DNA from: Episyrphus balteatus
Lineage: Eukaryota > Arthropoda > Insecta > Diptera > Syrphidae
NCBI RefSeq assembly: GCF_945859705.1
Contig: NC_079136.1
Span: 8,287,501 to 8,351,500, forward strand
Direction of reading: 5' to 3'
DNA: 64,000 bases
The notes under the pieces were generated by a model, which worked only from the letters and a program-made list of their open reading frames with translations, did not search any database and was not told the DNA's origin. The translations under genes and the position numbers were made by a program. Positions 1 through 12,885 of this stretch are shown piece by piece. Every line of letters begins with the position of its first letter. The stretch's first letter is position 1.

Positions 1-286
1 CTGTCTGTCGGTCCTTGTTGAAGCCCTTTACGACGACATGCATGCGGATGAGAGAAATCGATCGTAAAGTTCCGGTTTGTTAGCAGAATTTAATCCTGTG
101 TTTGTATTAAAAATTGAAACTTTATAATAAACAAAAGTTTTTGCATTCTGTCCAATATCTCTATACGCCATCTTATTCCTGGACGACACGTTTGTCATCA
201 TTATTTTCAAAAAAGGACTCTCTCTGATGTTTGAAAGAAAACTTTTTGAAAAAAAAAATATATACAAATTCAAAGAAGAAGATAAA

Positions 287-532
287 CTATACAATCTCAG
301 ACTGCAAATCTATCCACCCAACTACATAACTTATCGACTTGGTTTGGTTACGTAAATGGAAAGGAATCTCGCCGCACGTCCTTGGTAAATCCCAATGGCT
401 TAATATGTATGTCATTCCGACCATCTCTTTTCCCTCATCAAGTATAATTTCATCTCGAAACATTTCTCTAACGAGACTGGCATTCATGGGAATATACAAA
501 ATACAACAGCAGCACCCATCGAATTTTAACAT
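287..532 (-). CDS. Possible small ORF or exon, unidentified
   Basis: An 81-codon ATG-to-stop reading frame with fairly balanced amino-acid composition (an acidic stretch around residues 28-36, then a W/P/C-containing C-terminal half) and no low-complexity runs. That makes it more protein-like than the surrounding AT-rich frames. It has no recognisable domain, signal peptide or membrane segment, and I do not recognise the protein. The opposite strand is also open at 339-575 and is followed by a consensus 5' splice site (GTAAGT at 609-614), so the locus could instead be a plus-strand 5' exon. Chance ORFs of this size occur, so the call is weak. Confidence 0.2.
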   Translation of the reverse strand: MLKFDGCCCCILYIPMNASLVREMFRDEIILDEGKEMVGMTYILSHWDLPRTCGEIPFHLRNQTKSISYVVGWIDLQSEIV

Positions 533-1583
<1,051 letters not shown>

Positions 1584-1589
1584 TCAAAT

Positions 1590-2450
1590 TTCATATAAAT
1601 AATTAAATTTTGATTGTTTACTTCGTAATTTTTCAAATAACCTTAAAAATCGATAGTTAAAAGAAAAATTGTCAAGTACACAATCAAAATTTAATGGGAT
1701 CGGGTCAAAATTCTGGCTTCAAAATACTGCTTTTCAAAATTCTGCCTTTTAAGCGAAAATTCTGCTTTTTTTCTACTCTGTTTTTCAAAATTCTGCTTTT
1801 TAAAATTCTGCTTTTCAAAATTCTGCCAGCATTATATTTGAACAAAAAAATTCTGCCGATTCTGTTTTTATTTTTTATAGCATATGCACTGGCTAAAGAA
1901 AAATACACCTCATTAATGTAATTCAACATTGGTACTTTCCTAATTTTTTTTTATTTAAGTGTCGCAAATATTTTTTGAATTCCATATACTGACTTTCTTT
2001 CAAATAAAATATGTAAACTAATTGGAACCGATGTTGTTTGATACAAAATATTCCTTTTCTTATTCAAATTTTTGAACATTCATCTTTATTTGATAAATTA
2101 AAAAGCGCGCGCTTTTTAACATTTTCCAAACCCTTTTTTAATTTTTTGCAGTATTTTGAAAAGCAGAATTATGAAAAGCAGAATTTTGAAAAACAGAATT
2201 TTGAAAAACAGAATTTTGAAAAGCAGAATTTTGAAAGCAGAATTTTGTAAAGCAGAATTTTGAAAGCAGAATTTTGTAAAGCAGAATTTTGATAAAAGAA
2301 TTTTGATAAAAGAATTTTGACCCCGGCAGAATTTTGACCCCAACCCAAATTTAATTCATACAAATTAAAAACCAAACTTTAGAACTTCCTATAGTTTTAC
2401 ATCTCAGTACTTTTTGTGCCAGCATAATTTAAACATAGGAGAACGAAAAC
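1590..2450 (+). mobile_element. Degenerate copy of the minisatellite-bearing foldback element
   Basis: Bases about 1590-1690 match the centre of the foldback at 14893-15236. Bases about 2340-2450 match its right arm, including the stretch reading catctcagtactttttgtg. Between them lie about 650 bp of inserted or expanded material: CAGAATTTTGAAAA-type tandem repeats and a block (1693-2004) that recurs in inverted orientation inside the 11-bp satellite at 45736-45985. The left arm and terminal hairpin of the family are missing, possibly lost near the (GTT)n tract. Confidence 0.65.
2157..2345 (+). repeat. Minisatellite, about 15-bp unit (AAAAGCAGAATTTTG)
   Basis: About a dozen imperfect tandem units of 12-15 bp. 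The same unit occurs in the opposite orientation at about 1706-1850 and again at 45893-45976. Each unit is partly self-complementary (CAAAATTCTG / CAGAATTTTG), so transcripts could fold. Confidence 0.85.
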
Positions 2451-2459
2451 TTTCTTGAC

Positions 2460-3250
2460 TTAAACGACTTTAACGATTGAAGTTACGAAAATATAGTTCA
2501 CTGTGGAGAATTTTTTTCGGAAACCAGTTTGAAATTCAGTCAGAATATTATTATTCTACCCATGTCTCAATTCTGTTAGCAGAAATCCCAGAATTTCTTT
2601 GTTATCATTTAAAACGCACCTCCTCCCTAAAGAAATCTGCTGGCAGTTCTAAGCCTATTAGTTCTTCCTGTGTTTCGAAATACCAATTACTTATTTAAAT
2701 GGAAAATTGAAAAAAATATTACACATACACCACAGTGACCCATTCATAATTTATTTGATACAATTTATTTCTGATTCTCTGACTCATTTTTTCACATACC
2801 CTTAAGATTATTGAATAGTATACGTACTAAAAAATACTTTGATTTTCCTTATTGAAGAATTAAACTAGCTTTTGTTCTTTTCAATTCTTTCAAAAACTAT
2901 AAAATCTGTATTAAGGCACTTTTTTTGCGTCCAGATTAAAACTCAAGTATGGCGTCCAAGATTCCATGATAAAAAATCTAAAATTTAAGAAAAATATCGT
3001 ACTTGATGAATTGAAATGAAATTTACTTAATAATAAAGGAGTGACATTTCAAACGGAAATTTTTACATATTTCAAGTTTTCTCCGGATTTCAAAGCCCTA
3101 GGTAACAATTTTCAACCCAGCAGCTTCGTACGACCTACTCGTGGACATAATATTATTTTTAGTAATCCCTCTTGACATGGACTTGAAACGAGCAACGAAG
3201 CTAGTTATTAAAATACAAAGAATAGTGGGGATTCGGAAATTAATAAACGT
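2460..3250. other. Non-coding stretch, nothing recognised
   Basis: AT-rich with no supported gene. It would be intron sequence if the minus-strand exon at 3258-3511 is real. Confidence 0.4.
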
Positions 3251-3257
3251 TCCTTAC

Positions 3258-3511
3258 CATGGACAAGCGACACGACGTGAATGCTTGATCTGGATATATC
3301 CATAATTGAAAACTGGCCATCACTGTTCGACATGATGGCCTTTGTATAGTTTTGGTTCAACAATTTGACAAGGCGAGACAAAGCTATGAAAGTTAAATTA
3401 AGGCTACTGCCTGCCGTTGCCAATCCTCCTACAATATGCTCTGCTGTGTCGGCTTCACAATCAGAATTCCGGACTCCCGACTTTGTGTTACCACCTCCGC
3501 TAGTTTCACTA
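3258..3511 (-). CDS. Probable partial coding exon with splice donor, protein unidentified
   Basis: On the minus strand an open frame of about 80 codons runs to a consensus splice donor (GTAAGG, 3252-3257) immediately after the exon. The translation is complex and gene-like: a Gly/Asn/Asp-rich start, a small hydrophobic segment around HIVGGLATAGSSLNLTFIAL, then RLVKLLNQNYTKAIMSNSDG and a C-terminal HVVSLVH. It is GC-richer than its surroundings. The frame begins after a stop, next to a possible acceptor AG near 3512. Alternatively this is a 5' untranslated region, with translation starting at the internal ATG of MSNSDGQFSIMDI about 26 codons before the donor. The gene is not recognised and no partner exon was found in the window. 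Confidence 0.42.
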
Positions 3512-4412
3512 CATCATATTGCCTTCAAGGGTGGAAGTCAATAGGAAAACTGTCGATGTCGCTGCTGATGGCCATGACGGGACTCTATAAACTTCACTGC
3601 TGATGCGAATGATGAGATGATGTTGGTTGGTTGATGCAAGCACAAGTTCATAGGGCAAAAGATTTCTCATTTGTGGGGTAGGTGTTTGACCACGCTATGG
3701 AAGCCCCCAGTAAGCTCTAGCCGCCAATATAGGACACTATGGTTATGGTGAGTTAGCTGGTGCGCTGCTGCTGTAACGAGAAATAACTTTTTACATAAAA
3801 AACACGTTCGATGTCTGCTGGTGTACACAATTGTCTATAGGCTATGAGAGATGTAGGTGCTGCTGGATGTGGGATGAATCAAAGTGTATCCTGAGGGTCG
3901 AACAAAAAATGTACTACATACAAACACATAAATGGTCTATATGTATTTATATTCTCTTTGTGAATGTTAAAAAATGTCGACAGAAAAAAAAATAAGAGAT
4001 GGTTCTTTGGGTTAAAAGCCGGGTGGCTTTTAGACACATTTTATGTATATTATGACGACATTGAAAAGGTTTTAAATTTACTAGCAAAAAAGTAAGGGTA
4101 AATTCGTAAATCGTATTAAATTTGAAGTACTCCGAAAAAACCGCATTCGACCTATAAGCTTTTAAAGCATGAGAAAATTTACATAAAGAACGATGTTCTA
4201 AGGAAAAAAAAAACAAGCAAAGTGCCTTAAGTGCTTAGAGAGATAGAATCATGATTTCCAGACAATATAATTTTAATGTAAACACTTTTAAGCCGCGTTA
4301 AGTCTTTTTTGGCTTTTAAAATTTTATATTTATCAAAATGTAATAAAATTGTTTGTGTGGAACGATTTTCATAAATATTTTGTGTCAGAATTCATAAAAT
4401 AAGCGTTCTTAT
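3512..4412 (-). other. Possible 5' leader or promoter of the 3.3-kb exon, then non-coding
   Basis: Bases 3512-3900 are GC-richer than the surrounding window and contain several acceptor-like motifs on the minus strand (for example a pyrimidine run and TTACAG near 3773), interrupted by stops in all frames. That suits a spliced 5' untranslated leader better than coding sequence. From 3900 to 4412 nothing is seen. Confidence 0.3.
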
Positions 4413-5935
4413 TAGTGGAGTAACTAAAGCTCAAAAATTGGCAATATTAGGGAACCCGGCCGAACAGCTTAGATTTTGATGATCTTTTTTTTCAAATGTC
4501 GGTAATTAAAAATACTTTAAAGTCTATAGATTAAAAATTGCCGGTGTTGCCGTTTTGATTTTTTAAATTTAATTGAAGATTTTTGTGAACAAAAACAAAT
4601 TTTTTTCAAAAAATTTTCTTAAATTTCATAAATTAATTGATGCCAAAAGATTGTCTAGGAAATTTAAGGAAAAAAATATATGGGAGTGAGGGACAATCTT
4701 CCATAGTTCAAGCGATAGATGCAATTTTCTTATTAATTGACTTCAAACACAAAAAAAAAAATATTTGAACACAACGGCAACACCTACAATATTCAAATAT
4801 ACATTTTTTAAAAGCTAGAATCTTAGTCATATATGTAAAATTAAAATTAAGTTAATTGAATGAACGGCTTTTGAAAGAATGGTAATTGAACTCAGATTTT
4901 TGAAAAAAAAAATTATTGAAAAAATTTTAACATGTCGTTTTTTAAACTTGGTCGTAATATAAAATGCATTTATTTTCAAATTTTTTTTGGCCGCATTTAT
5001 TATGATTTCAAATTATAAAAGGAATTGTCAAAATGTATTACGGTTTATGAAAAAAATTAAAAAGTATTTCATTTTTGAAGAACTTTTTTTAATAAAAGTT
5101 TTGAAAAAAAAATGTAACTTATTTTTTTTTTAAAGTTCAACATCTAAACATAAAATTATTTTTTATTCATTTAATAACCCTTACTGTTGAAAGTTAAATA
5201 GCAAAAATTTAAAGTTCCTATTTACCATAGTCTTTGAGAAAATTAATTATTTCAATGCAAAAATTCAGTTTTAATAAAAAAAAACCATTGAAATTGAAGT
5301 GATTTTTCATTTTTTTTTTTTTTCAAAAGTGTGATATATTTTACCTTTTTTGCTTCGAAATTCAACTGATAATATTTATGGCCAAAAAATATTTTTTTTA
5401 AATAAATTCATATTTTATTAGAAAAAGTTTGGAAAAAAGTCATTTTAAATTTTTCTAATAACATTTTTTTTTTTTAATTCTGAGTTTGAGGACCATTTTT
5501 TCAAAAAGTCTTGATTAAATTTAGTGGATTTAAAGAGATAAGAATGAGCTTCTGGCTTTTTAAAAATGTATTTTAAAATTTTGTAGGTGTTGCCGTTGTT
5601 TTCAAAATATTTTGTTTGTGTTTGAGGTCAGAATGTTAGAAAATTGCATTTATCGCTTAAACGATGGAAGATTGTCCCTTACTGCATTTTATATATTTTC
5701 CTTAAATTACCTAGAGAGTCTTTTGCTATCATTTGTTTTATGAAATTTAAGCAAAAAAAAATGGTTTTGTTAAAAAAAAATTAATTTTAATTTTAAAAAA
5801 CAATACGGCAACACCTGCAATTTTTAATCTATAGACTTTAAAGTATTTTTAATTACCTACGTTTGAAAAAAAAAATCGTCAAAATCAGAGCTGTTCGGCC
5901 GGGTTCCCTAATAATTTGCTTTAGTTACTCTACTA
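4413..5935. mobile_element. 1.5-kb foldback transposon, family 1, copy 1
   Basis: The ends are inverted repeats (TAGTGGAGTAACTAAAGC at the left, GCTTTAGTTACTCTACTA at the right). The inversion continues inward for hundreds of bases: the GGGAACCCGGCCGAACAGCT block, the CTATAGATTAAAAATTGCCG block and the AAACGATGGAAGATTGTC block each occur once per arm. A 3-bp target duplication TAT flanks it (4410-4412, 5936-5938). There is no coding capacity. Copies 2 and 3 are at 26006-27450 and 39160-40625. Confidence 0.88.
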
Positions 5936-7139
5936 TATATGACATTCCAATACAACGTTCCTTATCATTGTTTTTAAACTAGATAACAGAAAATGTTGCA
6001 CTTTAACATATGTATGTACTTATTTTCTATTTAGGGTAGTAGTCCGAATAGTCTATTTAATAGACCCGAGCTCCATAGCAAAAATAAAAAAAATTCGTTC
6101 AAGAGTCTTTATTGCAGAGTCCTTGGCCTAAAAAGTTTACTTTTAACTTGAAAACCAAGCCTAACTTTAAAATGGTTCAAAGACACTTTTCATAGAAAAC
6201 TAAATTTTCTATCAAGTTAAAGTAGTTAAAAAATTGTAAAAATTAGTTTTGACTAAAATTCTAACCTAAAATCAATGAAAAAAAAGTTCAAAAATTGTAG
6301 TATTTATTTTTTTACTAAATTACGGCAAATTTGGAGTTTGTACCCTGTCCGTCCAAACTTTATAGAGGTAAAATCGTTTGATTATATGCATCTTTTAATT
6401 TTTTTACTAAGAACCGACAGATATGTAAGTACCTTTTCAATTATTATTGGTTAGTTTTGGACTTTTAAAGTAAAACTGACTTCGAGGGGTTGATTAAATA
6501 TAAACTAAGTATGTAAACCAATATATTTCAATTGCATCCTTATGGCTTTTGTGAATTTTTGTGTATGTGTATTTTTATAAATACGGATCGAATTTGTGGA
6601 CCGATTGCCATTAGACTTGGTCTATTGCATAGAAAAACATTTAATACTAATTCCTTAACTATTTTCAATGGTCTTAAAACACATTTCTTGTTCTTGAAAC
6701 GAAAAGTTTCTCCTGAAAAACGAAAAAATACGCAAATGAGTTTTAAACAAAACTGATTGGCAAATTGTGAGTAATAATTGCACTGTACTGATTTTTTGGG
6801 ATGTTTTTACAATGGATACCAGTAATTTAAAATCAAGTTTGTAGCTACTAAAGGCCTTTGCTAATACTTTTTTGGTATAATTTAAGCGTAACTACAGATC
6901 TGATGGTCAAAAACTTCTTGAAATAAATCACTCCGAAAGTTGAATATTTTCCACACAAAGTTTAGGCAAAATTATATGGGACCTGGGCCAAAGACGTACA
7001 GCCATGAGGCTTTTGTCAAATCAAACCTAAAGACTATTGCTTATAAAGTGTTATTTTTTTTGAAAATCGTATGAGTGGTTATAGAGATATTACTGTGTGA
7101 AGTTCATATTAAGAATGCATTTTGCAATAAAAGCATAAG
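5936..7139. other. Non-coding stretch, nothing recognised
   Basis: AT-rich sequence with only short chance ORFs (for example around 6532-6756, low complexity). No repeat family or RNA gene was identified. Confidence 0.45.
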
Positions 7140-7480
7140 ACCTATGTTTTAATATGGTATGACATGAAATAAGCTAAGTGTTGAGTCGTCGTCGATTCAG
7201 TCGATTAGAAGTTTTGAATAAAAGGTCATTTATTAATAGTTAGAAGAAATAGAATCAGAGATAGAACGGAACCCTGGAGCAAACCTGCATTTATGTAGTA
7301 AATATCAGATTTAAAACCATCCCATAGAACTTGTATTGGAACAAAATACCAAAAGCACGCATTTTCGATTAAAGAGCCTGATGCCAAATTCCATCAAATG
7401 CTTTGAAAATATCAAGCCGAGTAATCTTATTTTCTCTAAAGCAGTGTAAAGATTTGATCCATTATTCAGTGAGATATCGG
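7140..7480 (-). pseudogene. Non-LTR retrotransposon (LINE) reverse transcriptase fragment
   Basis: Read on the minus strand, three reverse-transcriptase motifs occur in the right order. Motif A is LDIFKAFDGIWHQAL (about 7372-7416). Motif B resembles the GVPQGSVLSP box, here GLLQGSVLSLILFLL (about 7236-7290), followed by INDLL after a frameshift. The catalytic box is degenerate, DDDSTL, in place of (F/Y)ADDSTL (about 7160-7185). A stop directly after motif A and at least one frameshift kill the ORF. The residue pattern suits Jockey/CR1-type LINEs. The fragment has no recognisable ends. Confidence 0.75.
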
Positions 7481-10293
7481 TTATGCTATCAAATCACCAA
7501 TGGATCTCCCAATGTTTTGATTCTTTAAAGCCTTACAGATTCTACCGTTGCACACTGTGGAATTTTGGTCTAAAATCTGGCCAAAAATATTTTGGCACAT
7601 TTTTCACATCAAATAGGTACCAAATGACTAAAAAGTTATTTAGACGGAAAATTTTTCATTTTCTTGATACAGTAAAACCCACTTAAGTGCTTACCTCCCA
7701 AATAGCCGTGACAAAAATTATTAAATACAAAAAAATGCGCGTACAGTCCTGTGCTATAACTTAATTTTTTTTTCGTTAATTAATTGATTCTGTATAAAAT
7801 TATAAAACCTGGTAACGCGTTGCTACTGTAAGACTTTATAAAAGCAAAATTTTTAGTACAGCTATTGCTACGAAGTGGTTCTGCCGCCCATTATAAAGCT
7901 TTCATTCTTCGAGATACATGAGTTGAGGATTAAACAACGTTTAAATGACCTTAGGAATAAGGAACGTAAATTCAATTTTACAGTAATTGTAAGGTGAGGT
8001 TAGGTTAAAGTGGCCATCAATAAGAGATCCGCTACACTTAGACCATGATTGATTCATTACACTCTCAAGCTTGGGAGAAGCCAGGCTGCTTTTTGGAAAT
8101 GTCGAATTGGCGACAAATTGTACTGCCAGAAAGTTGGCTTTGTCCTGGGAGCTTATAGGAATGTATAAGAGTGTTTGCACCGATGATGTGATTGAGTTTT
8201 TGACGAACTTTAGCTTCCTTTTAGACTTATTTTTTGCCTTATTTGTCTATCATGTAAAAATTTGATCTTCGTAGTTTGAGCGTTAAAGATATTTTTGGCC
8301 CGTTTGAGCTTTAATTTTATACTGTAGGTACGTTTTTATCACCTTTTTAAGTTCCAGAACACTTTGTTTGTAACCTAAATTAAATATCCCTCAGGATGAT
8401 ACTTCAAAGGCTGATTTCTCACTCTGTCTTATGGAGATTATTTAAACTTAATTTTCCTGATAATTATGTGCAATTGTGAAAATACTTCAAGAAACCTTAC
8501 AACTTGAGGAATTTATTTAAAAAAATCTCTTTAAAAACATTCTCTATTACTAAACCAATATGTTCAAATGCTCTTCTAACAGAAAAAAAAAATCAATCTC
8601 AAAAAATGCCAATCTGAACAAAACTTGATTGAGCCAAAAATTGACAATACATCAGATTTTCAATAACAAATAACCTTTGTTTTCTGCACGAAGTGGCGCC
8701 CTAAATTTGCCATCAATAAAGTAAAGGAACTTTTTTTTAGGAGTGGTTGGTTTTTTTTCTCCAAAATACACATAATATTTTATTTTTCTCACCACACATA
8801 AACTCTTGGAATTGAACACGAATTAGGTTTTCTTTTCCTTTCTTTTTTTCCACACTTAACCAGAGTTAGAATTGCCAATGGAGACGCATTATGGTTTGAA
8901 GAGGTTACGTTACAATGAATTACATATAAATCATACAGGGTGTTTTAAATTAAAATCTAAAAATATTTAAAATAATGATGTAAAATAAGTTCAGAATGTG
9001 GAAACAAACAATAAACATAACTATTGGAAAGAAGAAAGACGATTACGAAAACTAGATCCTTACTTCATAATTTTTCGAAATCAATATTACGTTACAAAGT
9101 TCAAAGTTCTTTTGAATCCTTAAACCATTTATTGTATCACCCTATTGAAGGTACTCGAAAAATACCTTTTATACAATCTTGCAAGCAGGAAAAAAAAATA
9201 AATCAATGTCGGTCGGTCGGAGTCCTTACATGTACCTACTCTCTCTCTCTCTCAGTTGGGTTTTTTGTATAATAAAAAAGAAATGTTCCATATAGTAACA
9301 AGGGTATATCATTTATCACACAGATTTACCTCGAAAATAAAAAGGGTATATATACAATCACTCTGGGAGTTTATTGTTTTTATAACACAAAAATATACAT
9401 CGTTCCCAGCATCACCTTAACCTGGAAGAATTTCGCATTCTACACCCATTTATGTATGCTGGCTGGATGTGCGTTTACGTTGATAAGAAAAAATCCTTTT
9501 GCAAACGAATATATTTTTTCTCTTCTCAACATTGTTTGGACCCAGGATTAAGTTTTATTCTTTCAACTCCTTCGTCAAGTACCGTATAATAAAAAAAAAA
9601 CGTAGTTACCTCTATACATAACATATAAGTGGAATATTTGCTTTGAGAGATTGGCTGCCATTTTTATAAAAAAAAAAAAGTGTATAAACCCATGAAAAGG
9701 ATTTAGTTTTTTTTTACCATTGAAGTGAAAATATTTTTGTTTATGACTTCAAATAAGTTTATTTCGGTTTTGATTCCTGGGAAGTAGAAGAAAAGGATTT
9801 AAGGGATTATTAATAAATTTAACTTAAGGTGTTATCAGGATATCAGGGTTTTCAAATGAAGTTTATAGAAATTTATGTTTTAATAAACGAGATGATTGCT
9901 ATCAATTATGTTTTGTAGACAGTACCTATTGATAATCCTGAGAGAAAATTTGTCATAATTTATAAAATCTACGAACTTCAATCCTCTGGTGAGTTTTGAA
10001 AGTATAATGCAATCATGTAAAGAGCCAACCCATAAAATCCGTTGCACGCCATGCGGCAGTAAATCCGTTGAATTTAACGGCTGAGACGGAAAGGGGTGAC
10101 CCATACAATAAATTCACTTCAAATTCCTAGGTTTGTTCGATGTTTTCCTCTTTACTAAATCTGCACTAAGAAAGTTCTGATGTTTTCTGATGTTAACAAT
10201 TTTCAACTATTATCGTTGTTCTATTTTTAATAAAATAAAATGGTAGGTAGAAGAACTAGTCTTCAGTTAAAAACAATTTTTACTAACAGATTA
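7481..10293. other. Non-coding stretch with minor repeat traces
   Basis: No supported gene. Bases about 7990-8060 hold a GGTTAGGTTAAAGTGGC-type sequence resembling dispersed repeats of fly genomes. A short ORF at 8071-8265 follows it but shows no domain. A short CT microsatellite lies at about 9239-9254. A CACACTGTGG motif at 7549 resembles Transib-type ends but has no partner. Confidence 0.35.
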
Positions 10294-10893
10294 CACTGGT
10301 CGGCAACGAAAATAGAGCTTGAACCAAACCATACTTTTCTAAAGGATTTTAGTGTGCTGATTCCGAATCCAAAGTCAAAATTTCACTGGCACGTCACGTT
10401 TTCGAAATATTTTAATATTAACAGGTCAAAAACGCATTTTTTTGTACGTTTGACGTTGAATTTCATAACCTTTAAATTTTTTTTGCAAAACTACTTATGC
10501 AATCTCCAAAAACCATATTTTATCGTCTTAAATATGTATGTAATTTTTGTTTCAAAATAATTTTTTTCTAGAAGTTATTGGATATAGAAATGTATGTATG
10601 ATACCTGAAAATCTTGGTGGTTAAGGTAACTTATTGTTTTTTGAAGCAGATTTGAAGTCAATTCCAGTTTTCGACTCCTGATTTGGATGAAAAAAAGTAA
10701 AATATTACCTAAAAGTATATATTTTAAATCAAACGTCAAAAAATATTATAGTTTTTGGAACTTTATAGTGATGAGCAGAGCTCAAAAACTATAAATCCAT
10801 AAACACTTTTTGAATTCAGCACATTCAAGTTAATCAAAATCACCGAACAGAGTTCTTGCTCCTGCCTTTTTATTGTTTTTTTGCCTACCAGTG
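10294..10893. mobile_element. CACTGG-ended foldback MITE with TTA target duplication
   Basis: The left end is CACTGGTCGGCAACG and the right end reads as CACTGGTAGGCAAAA on the other strand. TTA flanks both sides (10291-10293, 10894-10896). Inside, the arms share the degenerate ACTTTTCTAAAGG / GAACCAAACCATA type of subterminal sequence also seen at 31146-31788 and 19544. No transposase. The 3-bp TTA duplication would suit PIF/Harbinger, but the terminal sequence alone does not decide it. Confidence 0.7.
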
Positions 10894-11365
10894 TTATCAG
10901 ACTGTGGTATTGTAAAATTGAACTCTTCAGAATCTTATTGAATTCAGAAATGTCTGAAGGCCTTAAATATTAGGTACTTTTATTACAATTTTTTCACTAA
11001 TGAAAAACAATAGTAAACAAAATCGGAGAAAAAAACAATATTGTTCTGAGTTCTGACATTCTCCGGTGTGCACTCATAAAACGAAAATTGAACTGATCTT
11101 TTGTTGACAACGGTATCAACGAATCTGTCGGATTAAATAGTTCAAAGTTGGGATACTTTTTCCATCGCACCCGTCACACTCCATCCGATTTGTAGCTTAT
11201 GGGTTGGTTCTCATAAGAACGTTTGCTTAGTAAATTTTAGCATTTTTGGTTTGCAACGCGCGGCTCAGCGTAGCAAAATGCACTATTAATTTATAAGAAT
11301 TTTCAACCTTGGTTTATTTAATCCTTTAGAACTCTCAGCTTAACCATACTTTATTTAAAACACTG
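10894..11365. other. Non-coding stretch, nothing recognised
   Basis: Contains no supported gene or repeat and leads into the tRNA-like segment. Confidence 0.4.
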
Positions 11366-11431
11366 ATATAAGCTGATGGTAAAGCACTCGCCTAGTTACC
11401 CAACAGTTGCAGGTTCGATTTCCAGTGGCTG
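11366..11431 (+). mobile_element. tRNA-like SINE head (pol III A and B boxes)
   Basis: AGCTGATGGTAAAGCACT resembles a tRNA D-arm with A box, followed 30 bases later by GGTTCGATTTC, a near-consensus B box. The segment between can form only a poor anticodon arm and there is no matching acceptor stem, so this is a tRNA-derived SINE promoter rather than a functional tRNA. A 1.45-kb element starts at its 3' edge and may have interrupted it. Confidence 0.5.
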
Positions 11432-11434
11432 ACA

Positions 11435-12885
11435 CACTCAAAAAATTTCATGTGTAAATAGTACTAATAACTGCGTACATTCTACGAATTTTATTCGTGG
11501 TTTTCAGCCACGAATATTATTCGTAAAATGGACGTTTATTAGTACTTTTACGAATATTTTATTAGTATTCGTAGAAAATCAAGCGTACATTGTACGAATA
11601 CTATTAGTAGATTTACATTCCCATTCGTACATTGCGCGAATAATTTGTAGTATTTACTAATGCTTTTCTCATTCATTCGTACATTGTACAGCACTATTCG
11701 TATATTGTACGAATAGCATTGTAATATTTACGAATGGCTTTACTAATAATTCGTACATTATACAGTGCTATTCGTATAATGTACGAATGTTATTTATTGT
11801 AGAACTTTCCGCCATTGATTAATATATTAATTGTTGAAATAATTACCCAAGCATATAACTGTACTTCAAAACTATAAAAATTTATTGCATACATTTTTTA
11901 CATTTATGAGTTTTTGGACCTTAAATATTATACCATATGTATTCCCCGGTGTTCATATTCTTTTTCTTGGAAGATCACTGAAAATATATAAACATTAAAC
12001 ATTGAAAGTAGCTCGAAAGAATGTCTATACTTACAATAAATATTTAAGAAAAGTACTAGTAACCAAAGATGTTTTGATATGGTCCGCCATTTGCCAATTG
12101 GTAAAGCTGATTGTTGATGAATTCTTGATGCCCACCTTGAAAGAATATTCCAAAATGAAAGTAAAAAGTCAAAAATGATTAATGAAATAAGCTATAAAGG
12201 ACAATGATTTAAACTTAAACATAGATTACTCACCTGATTTTTGTTGCGATTCTCGGTTCTGCAATCACTTCAATCACTATTTTTACAAATTTTATGTTTC
12301 TAAATTATATTTATTTTAACTTATTATATTTTCCGTAAAATATAAACGTTCTACAAGCGACGACACGCGTATAGCAACTAACTTTTTTGATGCTATTTAG
12401 GAATGGAAAACGATTAACAAAGAACGGAAATAACGGATATTTCGGTTAAAATTTGGTACCACTCAACGAATTATTCGTATATTCTACGAATAATGCGTAC
12501 AGGTACCCTACGAATAAATTTCTCTACGAATATTAGTATTTGTGTAGTAATTAGTACGAATTTATTAGTAAATACTACGAATACAATGCAAGAAATTACG
12601 AATGCATTCGTACGAAGAATTTACGAATGTTATTAGTTATATGTACGCAATAATTCGTACAATGTACTAATAAAAGTTGTTTAATTTTTGTTTACGAATA
12701 AAATTAGTACATTGAACGAATAAATTCGTGGATAATACTACAGTTATTCGTAAAATTTTACTAATGCATTCGTAAATATTGCACTGCACGAATACTGCGT
12801 GTATTTTACGAATATGCGTACAATGCACGAATATTTTTCCTACGAATGCCATTCGTAGCTGTTTTACTAATAAATTTTTTGAGTG
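11435..12885. mobile_element. Element with arms built of TACGAAT/ATTCGTA motifs
   Basis: Terminal inverted repeat CACTCAAAAAATTT at the left and its complement at the right (ends 12885). Both arms (about 11480-11800 and 12470-12870) are packed with the motif TACGAAT in either orientation, about three dozen occurrences, often paired as short palindromes. The 650-bp centre lacks the motif and has no ORF. No clear target duplication was found. I know of no family matching this. Confidence 0.75.

Noticed and set aside
11366..11431. Functional tRNA gene
   Set aside because: A and B boxes are present, but acceptor and anticodon stems do not pair. A SINE head explains it better.
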